A stretch of DNA of 26,074 bases, taken from assembly GCA_016794445.1 (NCBI GenBank), contig JAEUKC010000378.1, positions 1 to 26,074 of the forward strand. The letters are read 5' to 3'. The notes beneath the pieces were generated by a model, which saw nothing but the letters and a program-made list of their open reading frames with translations, searched no databases and was not told the DNA's origin. The position numbers and the translations under genes are program-made. Below, piece by piece: positions 1-7,943 of the stretch. This stretch comes from JADJMO01 sp016794445 (lineage in GTDB: Bacteria > Myxococcota_A > Polyangia > Polyangiales > JADJMO01). Every line of letters begins with the position of its first letter. Position 1 is the stretch's first letter.

Positions 1-863
1 CTTACAAGGACACCAACGGCGTGTGGGTCTCTCCCGACGAGGTGGAGGAAGACGCCGACCACGAACTCCGCAAGAAGGGGACCGATCTCGGGGTCGTCGT
101 CGTGAAGCTGCGCGCCGACCAGACGCAGAAGAAGGGCGGCACATTCGTCCTGATCGACGCTCCCGAAGTCGTCGTCGACGCCCGCGCGCACAAGATGAGC
201 AAGTCGCGCGGCAACGTCGTCAACCCCGACGACATCATCCAGAAATTCGGCGCCGACGCGCTCCGCGTGTTCGAGATGTTCATGGGCCCGCTCGAGGCGG
301 TGAAGCCGTGGGCCACCGACGGCGTGGTGGGCGTCCGCCGCTTCCTCGACCGCGCGTGGAACGTCTGCGTGGCCGCCGAGGGTGAGGCGCCGCTCGACGA
401 CGAGTCGCTGCGCCTGCTGCACAAGACGGTGCAGAAGGTCGGCGCCGACATCGAGGGCCTGCGGTTCAACACCGCCATCTCGGCGATGATGATCCTCGTG
501 AACCGCCTCGCCGAGATCGAGAAGGTCCCGGTGAGCGCCGCGCGCACCCTCGCGCTCCTGTTGTCGCCGTTCGCGCCGCACCTCGGCGAGGAGCTCTGGG
601 AGCGCCTCGGCGGCGAGGCCTCGCTCGCGCACGAGCCCTGGCCCACGTTCGAGCCGTCGCTGGTCGTGGACGACGTGGTCGAGATCCCCATCCCGGTGAC
701 CGGCACGCTGCGCGCGAAGGCCAAGCTCCGCCGCGACGCGAGCGAGGCCGACGCCCGCGCCGCGGTGGCCGGAGCGGCGGAGGCGCAGCCGTTCCTCGCC
801 GGCAAGACGGAGAAGAAGTTCCTCTTCGTCCCCGGCAAGATCATCAACGTCGTCGTGGGCTGA
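1..863 (+). CDS. leuS: Leucyl-tRNA synthetase, C-terminal part (5' partial)
   Basis: Class I aminoacyl-tRNA synthetase that charges tRNA-Leu in the cytoplasm. The gene runs in from the left edge; the visible frame begins at base 3 and ends with TGA at 861-863, leaving about 286 residues. The class I signature KMSKSRGN lies at about bases 193-219. It is followed by the LeuRS-type stretch around GADALRVFEMFMGPLE, and then by the helical anticodon-binding domain. The protein ends with KKFLFVPGKIINVVVG, the typical C-terminal ubiquitin-like domain ending of bacterial LeuRS. The segment before KMSKS is charged and long, consistent with the variable leucine-specific insertion. The HIGH motif and editing domain must lie outside the window. 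It converges on the DUF808 gene with 8 bp between the stops. Identification is firm. Confidence 0.96.
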   Translation, partial: YKDTNGVWVSPDEVEEDADHELRKKGTDLGVVVVKLRADQTQKKGGTFVLIDAPEVVVDARAHKMSKSRGNVVNPDDIIQKFGADALRVFEMFMGPLEAVKPWATDGVVGVRRFLDRAWNVCVAAEGEAPLDDESLRLLHKTVQKVGADIEGLRFNTAISAMMILVNRLAEIEKVPVSAARTLALLLSPFAPHLGEELWERLGGEASLAHEPWPTFEPSLVVDDVVEIPIPVTGTLRAKAKLRRDASEADARAAVAGAAEAQPFLAGKTEKKFLFVPGKIINVVVG

Positions 864-871
864 TCGCGGCT

Positions 872-1789
872 TCAACCGACCGGCGCAGGCCGCCGCAGGC
901 GGGCCAGGGTGGCGACCACGAGCAGCGTGGCGAGCCCGGCTGCGACACCGGCCGCCAGATCGAACAGCTTCGGCAGGACGGCCCGCGCGACCACGCCCAT
1001 GCCCTCGACCAGGTGGGTCGCGGCGTGGTGGGCGGCGGGGAAGCCGTGGAGCAGGATGCTGCCACCCACGAGGAACATGGCGAGCGTGCCTCCTACCGAG
1101 AGGGCCTTCATGAGCCACGGCGCCGTCCGCAGGATGCCGCGGCCGACCGCGCGGCGCAGCCCGCCGAGGCGCGCGGACGCGGGGGTGCGCAGGAGCGCGA
1201 GGCCCGCGTCGTCCAGCTTCACGATGGCGGCCACCACCCCGTAGACCCCGATCGTCATCACGAGCCCGAGGGCGACCAGGACGAGCAGTCGGGTGCGCAG
1301 CGGCGCGGTGGTCACCGAGCCCAGGGCGATCACGATGATCTCCGCGGACAGGATGAAGTCGGTGCGGATGGCCCCCTTGATCTTCTGTGCCTCGAGCTTC
1401 GCCGGATCGGTCTCTGCAGAGGCCGGGGCGCTGGGCGGCGCGTCGACGTGCCCGTGGGAGGTGAGCTTGTGGACCACCTTCTCGGCGCCCTCGTAGCAGA
1501 GGAACAGACCTCCCATCATGAGGAGCGGGGTGACCAGGCGGGGGGCCAGAGCGCTGATCGCCAAGGCCGCGGGCACGAGAATGGCTTTGTTGACCAGCGA
1601 GCCCTTGGCCACGGCGAACACCACCGGCAGCTCCCGGTCGGCGTGGACGCCCGAGACCTGCTGGGCGTTGAGGGCGAGATCGTCGGCCAGGACCCCGGCC
1701 GTCTTCGTCGTGGCCACCTTGGTCAGGGCGGCGACGTCGTCCAGCAGGGACGCGATGTCGTCCAGCAGGGCAAGGAGGCTCGTCGCCAT
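872..1789 (-). CDS. DUF808 (YedI-like) inner-membrane protein
   Basis: A 305-residue integral membrane protein of the DUF808/YedI family, whose biochemical role is unknown. Family hallmarks are the N-terminal LLALLDDIASLLDDVA segment, then ALTKVATTKTAGVLADDLALN, then the GGLFLCYEGAEKVVHK motif. There are several hydrophobic segments: about residues 70-100, 150-170, 175-210, and two near the C-terminus around GTLAMFLVGGSILLHGF. The central hydrophilic insert after EKVVHK contains His and Asp and is the least conserved-looking part. The ATG start at 1787-1789 fits the family N-terminus exactly. Length is normal (about 300). It is divergent from the OmpA-type lipoprotein gene with an 80-bp shared upstream region and has no same-strand partner. 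The family call is confident; function is not known. Confidence 0.93.
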   Translation of the reverse strand: MATSLLALLDDIASLLDDVAALTKVATTKTAGVLADDLALNAQQVSGVHADRELPVVFAVAKGSLVNKAILVPAALAISALAPRLVTPLLMMGGLFLCYEGAEKVVHKLTSHGHVDAPPSAPASAETDPAKLEAQKIKGAIRTDFILSAEIIVIALGSVTTAPLRTRLLVLVALGLVMTIGVYGVVAAIVKLDDAGLALLRTPASARLGGLRRAVGRGILRTAPWLMKALSVGGTLAMFLVGGSILLHGFPAAHHAATHLVEGMGVVARAVLPKLFDLAAGVAAGLATLLVVATLARLRRPAPVG

Positions 1790-1830
1790 CGATCCCCTTG
1801 GATCGCCAAATCCAGGCTACGGTCGCGACT

Positions 1831-1848
1831 TGTCGGGGAGGCCCGACA
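1831..1848. repeat. Perfect inverted repeat upstream of the OmpA-type gene
   Basis: TGTCGGG (1831-1837), a GAGG loop, and CCCGACA (1842-1848) form a perfect 7-bp stem. It sits 21 bp before the ATG at 1870 in the 80-bp divergent region. It could be a 5'-UTR hairpin for the lipoprotein mRNA or a dyad bound by a regulator of either gene. There is no U-tract, so it is not an intrinsic terminator. Confidence 0.5.
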
Positions 1849-1869
1849 CAATCGCCACCCGAGGAAACG

Positions 1870-2559
1870 ATGAACAAGAAGCTCTCCGCGTTTGCTGCCC
1901 TCGCACTGGTGCTAGGCGGCGTGGTCGCGACCGGTTGTACGGTCAAGGCGTCGGCCGGACCGGCCACGCCCGCGCCCACGCCGTCCGCCGAGCCCACCCC
2001 CCCGCCGCCCCCCAAGGACACCGATGGGGACGGCGTGGCCGATGCCGACGACGCGTGCCCCGACAAGGCCGGCAAGGCCAACGCCGACAAGGCCAAGAAC
2101 GGCTGCCCGGACGCGCCCCTCGTCGAGGTGAAGGGCAACTACGTCGAGATCCACCAGCAGGTGCTCTTCGAGAGCGGCAAGGCCACGATCCAGGACGCCT
2201 CGAACAAGCTGCTCGACGAGATCGCCAAGGTGATCAACGAGGTCACCGCGATCGAGCTCGTCGAGGTCGCGGGCCACGCGGACAAGCAGGGGGACGACAA
2301 GGCGAACGTCAAGCTCACCGACGACCGCGCCAAGGCCGTCGTCGCCGCCCTGGTCAAGCGCGGGGTCGACCCGAAGAAGCTTCGCGCGAAGGGCTACGGC
2401 GAGTACTGCCCGGTCGATCCGGCCGACACGCCCGAGGCGCACGAGAAGAACCGCCGCGTCGAGTTCGACATCGTCAAGATCGGTGGCAAGAAGACCGACG
2501 TGAAGCTCGGCTGCGACGAGGCCACCAAGAAGGGCGTCAAGCCCGCGCCGGTGCCCTGA
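1870..2559 (+). CDS. OmpA-family outer-membrane lipoprotein with one TSP3-like calcium repeat
   Basis: A 229-residue envelope protein expected to be lipid-anchored and to grip peptidoglycan. I chose the ATG at 1870 because it follows GAGG by 6 nt and begins a signal peptide (MNKKLSAFAALALVLGG) ending in the lipobox VATGC. Next come a Pro/Ala-rich linker, then an acidic DTDGDGVADADDACPD segment resembling one thrombospondin type-3 / calcium-binding repeat. An OmpA C-terminal domain starts near VEIHQQVLFESGKATI and runs to GYGEYCPVD and NRRVEFDIVK. The DDRAKAVVAAL helix and the NRRVEF strand are the usual peptidoglycan-binding elements. Cysteines in GYGEYC and LGCDEA may form a disulfide. The tail is Lys-rich. 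Such proteins usually link the outer membrane to the wall. Confidence 0.93.
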   Translation: MNKKLSAFAALALVLGGVVATGCTVKASAGPATPAPTPSAEPTPPPPPKDTDGDGVADADDACPDKAGKANADKAKNGCPDAPLVEVKGNYVEIHQQVLFESGKATIQDASNKLLDEIAKVINEVTAIELVEVAGHADKQGDDKANVKLTDDRAKAVVAALVKRGVDPKKLRAKGYGEYCPVDPADTPEAHEKNRRVEFDIVKIGGKKTDVKLGCDEATKKGVKPAPVP

Positions 2560-2583
2560 GGCGCGTCGTCGGGCGGGAGGCGG

Positions 2584-3342
2584 TCAGCGGCTCGCCTCCC
2601 GCGCGACGAACACCTCCCAGCCCTCCGCGGCCTCGCGGCTCACGCGCGCGTGCTCCGGGGAGAACACCGACTCGCCGAGCAGCCAGCGGTTCGTCGCGTC
2701 CTCCGCGGTCAGCGCCGTGAGCACCCCGTGGATCAGCTCGAGCGGGCCGAGGTCGCGGCCCGCGCCACCGCCGAGCACCAGCGCCGCGAACAGCGTCTTG
2801 CCGACGACTGCCTGGTTCGCGTTGCAGGGCAGCTTCGTTTCCGGATCGCCGGCGCCGAACGCCGTCAGGCACGCCGCGAGGTCGCACGAGTTGTACGCGC
2901 GACACAAGAGTGGCCGCGCGGGGTGCACGCCGCACGCGCCGTGCGCGTCGAGGAGCGGGCAGGGGATCCGCGCCTCGGCGCGCTCCTTCACCGTCATCTC
3001 GGCCACGCGCGGCGCGACCTCGTGGAGCCTCGCGATCAGCGCCTCGACCTCGACGGGCGTGCGCGTCGCGCGCACGTGGTCGGCGATGCGCAGGGCCTCG
3101 GCGGGCGTGACGAACACCACGTGCAGCCGACAGCACGAGTCGCAACCCGGACGACACACCGGGAGCCTTCGCAGCGCCGCAGGCTCCTTCGCGTCGAGCG
3201 CCGCGGTCAGCGTGTCGTTCAGCGCGAACACCTCGTCGATCAGCGCCGCGAGCGGCTGGGGCCCGAGCTCGCCCGCCAGCGTGGCGCGCACGTCCTCGGC
3301 GACCGACCGCAGGATCTCGTCGTGGTAGGGCGGAGCGGCCAC
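2584..3342 (-). CDS. YkgJ-type cysteine-cluster (probable zinc/iron-binding) protein
   Basis: A 252-residue protein with the CxxCxxC-rich cluster of the YkgJ/UPF0153 family. A first group, CRPGCDSCCRLH, is followed about 70 residues later by CPLLDAHGACGVHPARPLLC and then by CDLAACLTAF. Spacing and context (CPLL...C.vh..RP..CR.y) match the family, which is thought to bind a metal or Fe-S centre; the function is unproven. The start is GTG at 3340-3342. It lies 1 bp after the stop of the upstream flavin reductase, so translation is probably coupled. A helical N-terminal extension of about 60 residues precedes the cluster. The 3' end converges on the OmpA-type gene with 24 bp between stops. The family assignment is good; the role is unknown. 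Confidence 0.88.
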   Translation of the reverse strand: MAAPPYHDEILRSVAEDVRATLAGELGPQPLAALIDEVFALNDTLTAALDAKEPAALRRLPVCRPGCDSCCRLHVVFVTPAEALRIADHVRATRTPVEVEALIARLHEVAPRVAEMTVKERAEARIPCPLLDAHGACGVHPARPLLCRAYNSCDLAACLTAFGAGDPETKLPCNANQAVVGKTLFAALVLGGGAGRDLGPLELIHGVLTALTAEDATNRWLLGESVFSPEHARVSREAAEGWEVFVAREASR

Positions 3343-3343
3343 G

Positions 3344-3901
3344 TCAACGCAGCGCGCGCAGGGCTTCGGTCCAGCGGTGGAGCTCGTCGAGCATCGCCAC
3401 CGACGACTTCACGAGCGCCTCCGAGCCACGGAACGCGCCGTTCTCCATCAACGTGTTGAAGAACGCGACGTTCACCGCCTCGGGCAGGGGCATCACCCTG
3501 AGCGTCGTCAGGAACTGCTTGGTCATCTGCACCGAGCGCGTGCCGCCCGAGAGCCCGCCATAGCTGACGAAGCCCGCGGCCTTGTAGTTCCACTCCTTGT
3601 ACAGGTAGTGGAGCGCGTTCACGAGCGCGGGCGGCGAGCCGTAGTTGTACTCGGGGGTGACGAACACGAACGCGTCGAGCGCGCTCACGCGGCGGCTCCA
3701 GGCCTTGGTGTGCTCGTGCTGGTAGTCGCCGAGCCGCGGGTGCTTGGGCTCGTCGAGCAGCGGCAGCGCGATCTCTCGCAGATCGACGAGCTCGACGGCG
3801 AACTTGCCGTGCGCCTTCGCGTGCTCGAGGAACCACTGTGCGATGGGCAGCCCGACGCGGCCGGGGCGCGTGCTGCAGACGATGACGCCGAGGGTCGACA
3901 T
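3344..3901 (-). CDS. NADPH-dependent FMN reductase (flavodoxin-like fold)
   Basis: A 185-residue NAD(P)H:FMN oxidoreductase of the NADPH_dep_FMN_red family (ArsH/chromate/azo-reductase-like relatives). The N-terminus MSTLGVIVCSTRPGRVGLPIA contains the S-T-R-P-G phosphate-binding loop for FMN. The segment FVFVTPEYNYGSPPALVNALHYL carries the family motif PEYN-x-G-x-P. It is followed by GFVSYGGLSGGTRS, the second flavin-contact loop. Length is typical. The ATG at 3899-3901 starts directly at the beta-strand before the flavin loop, leaving no room for a signal peptide, so it should be cytoplasmic. It is the first gene of a two-gene unit with the YkgJ-type protein, whose GTG is 1 nt past this stop. 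The substrate cannot be told from sequence. Confidence 0.93.
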   Translation of the reverse strand: MSTLGVIVCSTRPGRVGLPIAQWFLEHAKAHGKFAVELVDLREIALPLLDEPKHPRLGDYQHEHTKAWSRRVSALDAFVFVTPEYNYGSPPALVNALHYLYKEWNYKAAGFVSYGGLSGGTRSVQMTKQFLTTLRVMPLPEAVNVAFFNTLMENGAFRGSEALVKSSVAMLDELHRWTEALRALR

Positions 3902-3946
3902 GAGCCGGGACGCTAGACGCGCACCCCGGCTCCGTCGAGCGGCACC

Positions 3947-4255
3947 CTAGAAGCGATACGTGCGGACGATGTCCTTCGCGGGGCGCTCGATCTTCACGAT
4001 CGGGCTGGTCACGAGGTCGAGGCCGTCCGCGAGGAAGTACATCGCCTCGCCCACCGTGGGCTCGTCCTGACGCGGCACGAGGGTGCCGTTGGCCACGCGG
4101 AACACGCCGCCGGCCATCTCGCGCTTGAGGGCGAGGTGCCCCGGCAAGAAGTCTCCGCTGCGGCGGTCGCGAACGGCGACGCAGAGGCGATCGCGGAAGT
4201 GATACTCGGTGTTGCGAGTGACGAGGACCTTGTGACGACGACGTTCCTGCTTCAT
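3947..4255 (-). CDS. Conserved-looking small protein of unknown function
   Basis: A 102-residue basic protein that I do not recognise. It begins MKQERRRHKVLVTRNTEYHFRDRLCVAVRDRR, has one Cys, and is mixed strand-like and charged throughout. It has no signal peptide or membrane segment. The middle part (GGVFRVANGTLVPRQDEP, then VGEAMYFLADGLDLVTSPI) looks like a compact beta-rich domain. Its ATG at 4253-4255 lies 9 bp downstream of the stop of the secreted protein gene, with a clear GGAGG-type Shine-Dalgarno in between (complement of 4258-4263). The pair is therefore almost certainly one transcript. Good codon use and the strong ribosome site support it being real. Cytoplasmic by default. Confidence 0.8.
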   Translation of the reverse strand: MKQERRRHKVLVTRNTEYHFRDRLCVAVRDRRSGDFLPGHLALKREMAGGVFRVANGTLVPRQDEPTVGEAMYFLADGLDLVTSPIVKIERPAKDIVRTYRF

Positions 4256-4264
4256 GTCCGCCTC

Positions 4265-4687
4265 CTATGGCTTCATCAACTTGGGCAGGCCGCGGGTCGC
4301 GCCCTGCACTGCGCCTTCGATGCCCTGCGAGCGTGCGCTCTTGTCGCCGGGCTTGGTCGTGACGACGCTCGTCCCGGAGGTGAGCCCACGGAGCGCGCCG
4401 GTCTTGCCGTCCCGCACCGCGAGCGACACCGCGCAGGTGGTCGTCGCGCTGTTCTTCTCCTGCGTCGTCTCGAGCTTCATCACGTTGGCGCTGACCACGA
4501 TGGTCGCGCCCTTCGGGACCTCGAGCTTTCCCACTTCGGTCGCGAGGACCTTGCGTAACGTCGCCAGATCTTCGGCGGGGAGCGCGCTCGCGCCGCTCAC
4601 CTCGCCGACCTCGATCGCCGCGCTCGCCACGGGGGCCAGCGTGAGGAACGTGAGGGCCACGAGCGTCGAGAGAGTTCTTCGCAGCAT
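4265..4687 (-). CDS. Secreted protein of unknown function
   Basis: A 140-residue exported protein starting at the ATG at 4685-4687. A longer in-frame start at 4714 would put ten extra residues ahead of a good signal peptide, so I preferred the inner one. The signal peptide LRRTLSTLVALTFLTLAPVASA ends with an AxA cleavage site. The mature part (AIEVGEVSGASALPAEDLATLRKVL) looks like an alpha/beta domain with a helix followed by strands, somewhat like the small domains of CsgG/FlgO-type envelope proteins, but I cannot claim membership. One Cys lies in TTTCAVSLAV. It is the promoter-proximal gene of a two-gene unit with the 102-residue protein, and its promoter region is shared with the divergent FAD oxidoreductase. 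Function unknown. Confidence 0.8.
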   Translation of the reverse strand: MLRRTLSTLVALTFLTLAPVASAAIEVGEVSGASALPAEDLATLRKVLATEVGKLEVPKGATIVVSANVMKLETTQEKNSATTTCAVSLAVRDGKTGALRGLTSGTSVVTTKPGDKSARSQGIEGAVQGATRGLPKLMKP

Positions 4688-4744
4688 CTGCCCGTCGCTA
4701 CGCAACGTCGGCACGCGCGGCCAAGTTTGCTACGGTGCGTGACC

Positions 4745-5896
4745 GTGAAGAGCTCGGCCGAGATCGTCGTCGTCGGCGGCGGCATCATGGGGCTGTCCGT
4801 CGCCTACCACCTGGCGCGCGCCGGTGTGCGCGACGTCGTCGTCGTCGACAAGAGCTACCTGTGCGGCGGCGCCTCCGGTCGCAACGGCGGCGGGGTGCGC
4901 GCGCAGTGGTCGAGCGAGTCCAACATCCGCCTCATGCAGGAGTCCATCCGCATCTGCTCCGAGTTCGCCTCGGAGATGAAGATCAACGTGTGGTTTCGCC
5001 AAGGTGGATACCTGTTCCTCACGCGGAGCGAGAACCGCGCCGAGCAGCTCCGCGCCTCGGTCGCGCTCCAGCAGTCGTGCGGTCTGCGCACCGAGCTGCT
5101 CACCCCGCGCGAGGCCAAGCGCCTCGTCCCCGAGCTCGACACCACGGGCGTCGCGCTCGCCTCCTACAACCCCGACGACGGCGTCGTCTTCCCGTGGCCC
5201 TTCGTGTGGGGCTACGCCCAGGCCGCGCAGAAGCTCGGCGTCGAGGTGCACACCCACACCGAGGTGCTCGGGTTCGACACCGCCAACGTCGGCACCCGCA
5301 TCGAGGCCGTGCGCACGAGCAAGGGACGCATCGCGACCCACACGGTGGTCAACGCGGCCGGCGCCTGGTCGCCCGAGGTGGCGCGCATGCTCGGGGTCGA
5401 GCTGCCGAACACCCCTCACCGCCACGAGATCTGCTCGACCGAGCCGCTCAAGCCCTGGCTCCAGCCGCTGGTCGCCGACCTCGACACGGGGCTCTACTTC
5501 TCCCAGTCGATGCGCGGTGAGATCGTCGGTGGCGTCTCCAACGAGCAGGTGCCCCACGGGGTCGACCACCAGTCGTCGGCCCGGTTCCTCGGTCTCTACG
5601 CCAACGCCCTCATGCGCACCGTGCCGATCCTCGGCGCCGTGAAGGTGCTCCGGCAGTGGTCGGGTTGCTACGATCTCACGCCCGACGCCAACCCCATCGT
5701 CGGCCCGGTCGACGAGGTGGAGGGCTTCCACCAGGCATCGGGGTTCATGGGCCACGGGTTCATGATGGCCCCGGTCATGGGCAAGCTCCTCGCGCAATAC
5801 CTGATCGAGCAGACCGCGCTGCCGCTGTTCGACCGCTGGAACCTCCGCCGTTTCAAGGAGGGTCGCCTCCTCAGCGAGGGCATGATCATCGGCTGA
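4745..5896 (+). CDS. FAD-dependent oxidoreductase, DAO family (sarcosine oxidase beta-subunit-like)
   Basis: About 383 residues of the D-amino-acid oxidase / glycine oxidase superfamily, oxidising an amine or N-methyl amino acid with FAD. The N-terminus carries the Rossmann dinucleotide motif VVGGGIMGLSVAYHLA. Next come the SoxB-like GASGRNGGGVRAQWSSESN, the NAAGAWSPEVARML FAD-contact region, and the C-terminal GCYDLTPDANPIVGP followed by GFMGHGFMMAPVMGK. The start is uncertain: TTG 4727, GTG 4739 and GTG 4745 are in frame. I chose 4745 because it begins just before the first strand; no strong Shine-Dalgarno decides it. The other subunits of heterotetrameric sarcosine oxidase are absent nearby, so it probably works alone. 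Its 3' end overlaps the opposing gene by 11 bp. The true substrate is not visible. Confidence 0.92.
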   Translation: MKSSAEIVVVGGGIMGLSVAYHLARAGVRDVVVVDKSYLCGGASGRNGGGVRAQWSSESNIRLMQESIRICSEFASEMKINVWFRQGGYLFLTRSENRAEQLRASVALQQSCGLRTELLTPREAKRLVPELDTTGVALASYNPDDGVVFPWPFVWGYAQAAQKLGVEVHTHTEVLGFDTANVGTRIEAVRTSKGRIATHTVVNAAGAWSPEVARMLGVELPNTPHRHEICSTEPLKPWLQPLVADLDTGLYFSQSMRGEIVGGVSNEQVPHGVDHQSSARFLGLYANALMRTVPILGAVKVLRQWSGCYDLTPDANPIVGPVDEVEGFHQASGFMGHGFMMAPVMGKLLAQYLIEQTALPLFDRWNLRRFKEGRLLSEGMIIG

Positions 5897-6872
5897 GCCG
5901 GGTCTGTCGCTCGACGAGGTTGCGGAGGGGGGCGAGCTGGTTCGGCGAGAACCGGGTCTCGCCGAGGTCGAGCGCGAACGAGGTGAGCGCGTCGAGGGGG
6001 AGGCCGCGCAGGGCCGCGGTCACGCCGGTCCGGTGGCGGGCGTCGTGGGTCACGCCGTGCCAGAGCACGCGCAACGCCGAGAGGCCCGCGTCAGGGCCGC
6101 GCTGGAACACGAACGAGAAGTAGCCGGTCGCGACGACCAGCTCTTGCAGATCGGGCGCTCGGGCTTCGATCGCTTCGCGCCAGCCAGCGACGTCGAGGGG
6201 TTGGGACAGACGGACCTCCAGACGACGCAGCCGGCGGACGAGGTCGCCGTCGTACACCCAGGCGAAGTCCTCGACCGTCCACGGGTGGCGGTTCAGCGTC
6301 AGCGAGACGTCGTCGACGAGGGGCAGGGCCGGGATCCGCCGCACCGCTTCGCGGGCGCCCGGAGAATGCTCGAAAGACAGACCGTCGACCGAGAGCGTCG
6401 TGAGGCGCGGGTATGCCTCGGGCTGCGTGACCATTGCCTCGAGCGTGCCTGCGTCGAGGGCCTCGATCTCCCGCAGCGCGCGGAAGGGGCTGCCCAGCAG
6501 CGCCGGCACCGCAACGAGGCGAACCCCCCGCAGCCGCAGCCGCTCGACCGTCGCCCACTCGTCGGCCGGCGGCGGGGTGCGCCCGCCGAAATCCACCATC
6601 ACCTCGGCGAGGAAGCCGCGCCGGAACACGTGGTGGTACGGGTTCACGACCTCGGCGAGCGGCCCGAGCCACGCGACGCGGTGCTTCTCGAGGAGCGCCT
6701 TCTCCTTCCTCCGCGCGCTCGGCGTCGGCTTGCCCTTGGCCAGCTGCAGCGCGAGGAACTCCCCTCGTGGGTCACCGAGCTCGAGCAGGTGATCGGCGAG
6801 CACGAGGCGTGGCGCGTCGTCCTCCGGGCGCGCGTACACCTCGGCGAACAACGCACGCGTGGTCGGGCCCAT
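5886..6872 (-). CDS. TIGR02996-domain protein with leucine-rich-like body
   Basis: A 328-residue protein whose N-terminus MGPTTRALFAEVYARPEDDAPRLVLADHLLE...GDPRGEFLALQ is the TIGR02996 repeat-companion domain. That domain is common in Myxococcota and Planctomycetes and usually precedes leucine-rich-like repeats. The body has recurring segments of the type L..L.v.g / v..L..LrRLEVRLSQPLDV, consistent with degenerate LRR-like repeats. No signal peptide is seen. Function is unknown; such proteins are generally guessed to be protein-interaction modules. The start is ATG at 6870-6872. The stop lies inside the end of the FAD oxidoreductase gene, giving an 11-bp tail-to-tail overlap. It lies 54 bp downstream of a lipoprotein-like gene on the same strand and may be cotranscribed with it. 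Confidence 0.85.
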   Translation of the reverse strand: MGPTTRALFAEVYARPEDDAPRLVLADHLLELGDPRGEFLALQLAKGKPTPSARRKEKALLEKHRVAWLGPLAEVVNPYHHVFRRGFLAEVMVDFGGRTPPPADEWATVERLRLRGVRLVAVPALLGSPFRALREIEALDAGTLEAMVTQPEAYPRLTTLSVDGLSFEHSPGAREAVRRIPALPLVDDVSLTLNRHPWTVEDFAWVYDGDLVRRLRRLEVRLSQPLDVAGWREAIEARAPDLQELVVATGYFSFVFQRGPDAGLSALRVLWHGVTHDARHRTGVTAALRGLPLDALTSFALDLGETRFSPNQLAPLRNLVERQTRLSR

Positions 6873-6926
6873 GCGCGAAGTCTACCCGTGGACGCCGCCA
6901 GGGGCCGCGAGGGTCGTGATCGCGGT

Positions 6927-7940
6927 TCAGTCGTACGCGCACACGAAGCCGCCGGACACTGCACGGGGGGAGACCGTCCAGGAATGGGTCCCGATTCCGC
7001 AGCGGACCACGAAGGCGTCGAGCAAGCCCGCGGGATCGCCGACACAGGTCGCGCCGTCGGCGGCGACGTTGAAGGTGGCACCCTCGCGCGTCACCCCCTC
7101 CATCGCCAATGAATCGAGGTGGACCCGCCGCGCGCGGAGTGGTGTCCCGGAGCACGGCGAAAGGCCTGACCACGTGCCGAAGTAGACGAGGCCCGACTCT
7201 CCGACAGCCGCGATGTTCTTGTAGAACGAGGAGACGTGGACCAACCGCTCCTTGCTCGCGTTCGGCACGTCGACGAAGGCTCCATCCCGGAGCGCGACCA
7301 CGCGACCGCCGGCGCCGACCGCGGTCACGCGGCTGAATCCGACGCCGTCGTCGAAGTCGGTGATCGCGACGAAGTCGCCATCGAGCACCTTCGTCCAGCG
7401 CAGCCCGTCGAGCCGATAGATCCCCTCACCGCCCGCCGCAAAACCACCGGCGGTGAGCGACCGAGCCGTCGGGGGAAGGTCGGCCTCGAAGATCAGGGAC
7501 GTGGCGACCCGGAACGAACGGCATCGCTCGTCGTCGCACGCGAGGACCCGGAGCCCCTTGCTCCTCGTGAGGCTCGTCCCCGTCGCGATCGCGATCGGAC
7601 GGAGACGAGAGTCCGCTGTCGTCGGGCCGATCGAGCCCTTGGGCACCGCGCGCTCCAGCACGACCACTCGTAGCGGATCGAGGAGGACGGCCTCCGCCGT
7701 GGCGTCGACGATGGTCTCGCCGGGGTTCGGCGTGAAGATCACGTCCGGCGCAGCATGGGCACACGGGGGGCCCGCAGCGAGTTCACAGGCCGGCGCATAC
7801 TCGACCCCGTCGTCCTGGACGTCGGGGACCGAGTGCCCGTCGAGGGACCAAGCCACGTCACCGCCCGCATCGCCTTCAGCAGCAGTGGTGACCCGGCCTG
7901 CGCAGCCGAGCACCACCACCGCCGGTAGCGTGCGCCACAT
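6927..7940 (-). CDS. Putative lipoprotein, beta-propeller-like, unknown function
   Basis: A 337-residue exported protein. The very short N-terminus MWRTLPAVVVLGCAG looks like a lipoprotein signal peptide with lipobox VVLGC, although the charged n-region is minimal. The mature protein has evenly spaced glycine-rich strands such as LTAGGFAAGGEGIYRLDG, VTAVGAGGRVVALRDG and IAAVGESGLVYFGTW. Segments of the pattern 'v.avG..G.v...dG..' are typical of photosynthesis-stability-like or Kelch/WD-type beta-propellers. Cysteines (about eight) suggest disulfides in the envelope. Its ATG lies 3 bp downstream of the stop of the Cys-rich repeat lipoprotein, so the two are one transcript. I cannot name a family; fold prediction from repeats is an inference. 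Confidence 0.75.
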   Translation of the reverse strand: MWRTLPAVVVLGCAGRVTTAAEGDAGGDVAWSLDGHSVPDVQDDGVEYAPACELAAGPPCAHAAPDVIFTPNPGETIVDATAEAVLLDPLRVVVLERAVPKGSIGPTTADSRLRPIAIATGTSLTRSKGLRVLACDDERCRSFRVATSLIFEADLPPTARSLTAGGFAAGGEGIYRLDGLRWTKVLDGDFVAITDFDDGVGFSRVTAVGAGGRVVALRDGAFVDVPNASKERLVHVSSFYKNIAAVGESGLVYFGTWSGLSPCSGTPLRARRVHLDSLAMEGVTREGATFNVAADGATCVGDPAGLLDAFVVRCGIGTHSWTVSPRAVSGGFVCAYD

Positions 7941-7943
7941 CGC

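Noticed and set aside
5886..5896. Possible frameshift or wrong stop at the FAD oxidoreductase / TIGR02996-type junction
   Set aside because: Both frames end cleanly with family-like C-termini; a short 3'-3' overlap is the simpler reading and matches other tight junctions here.
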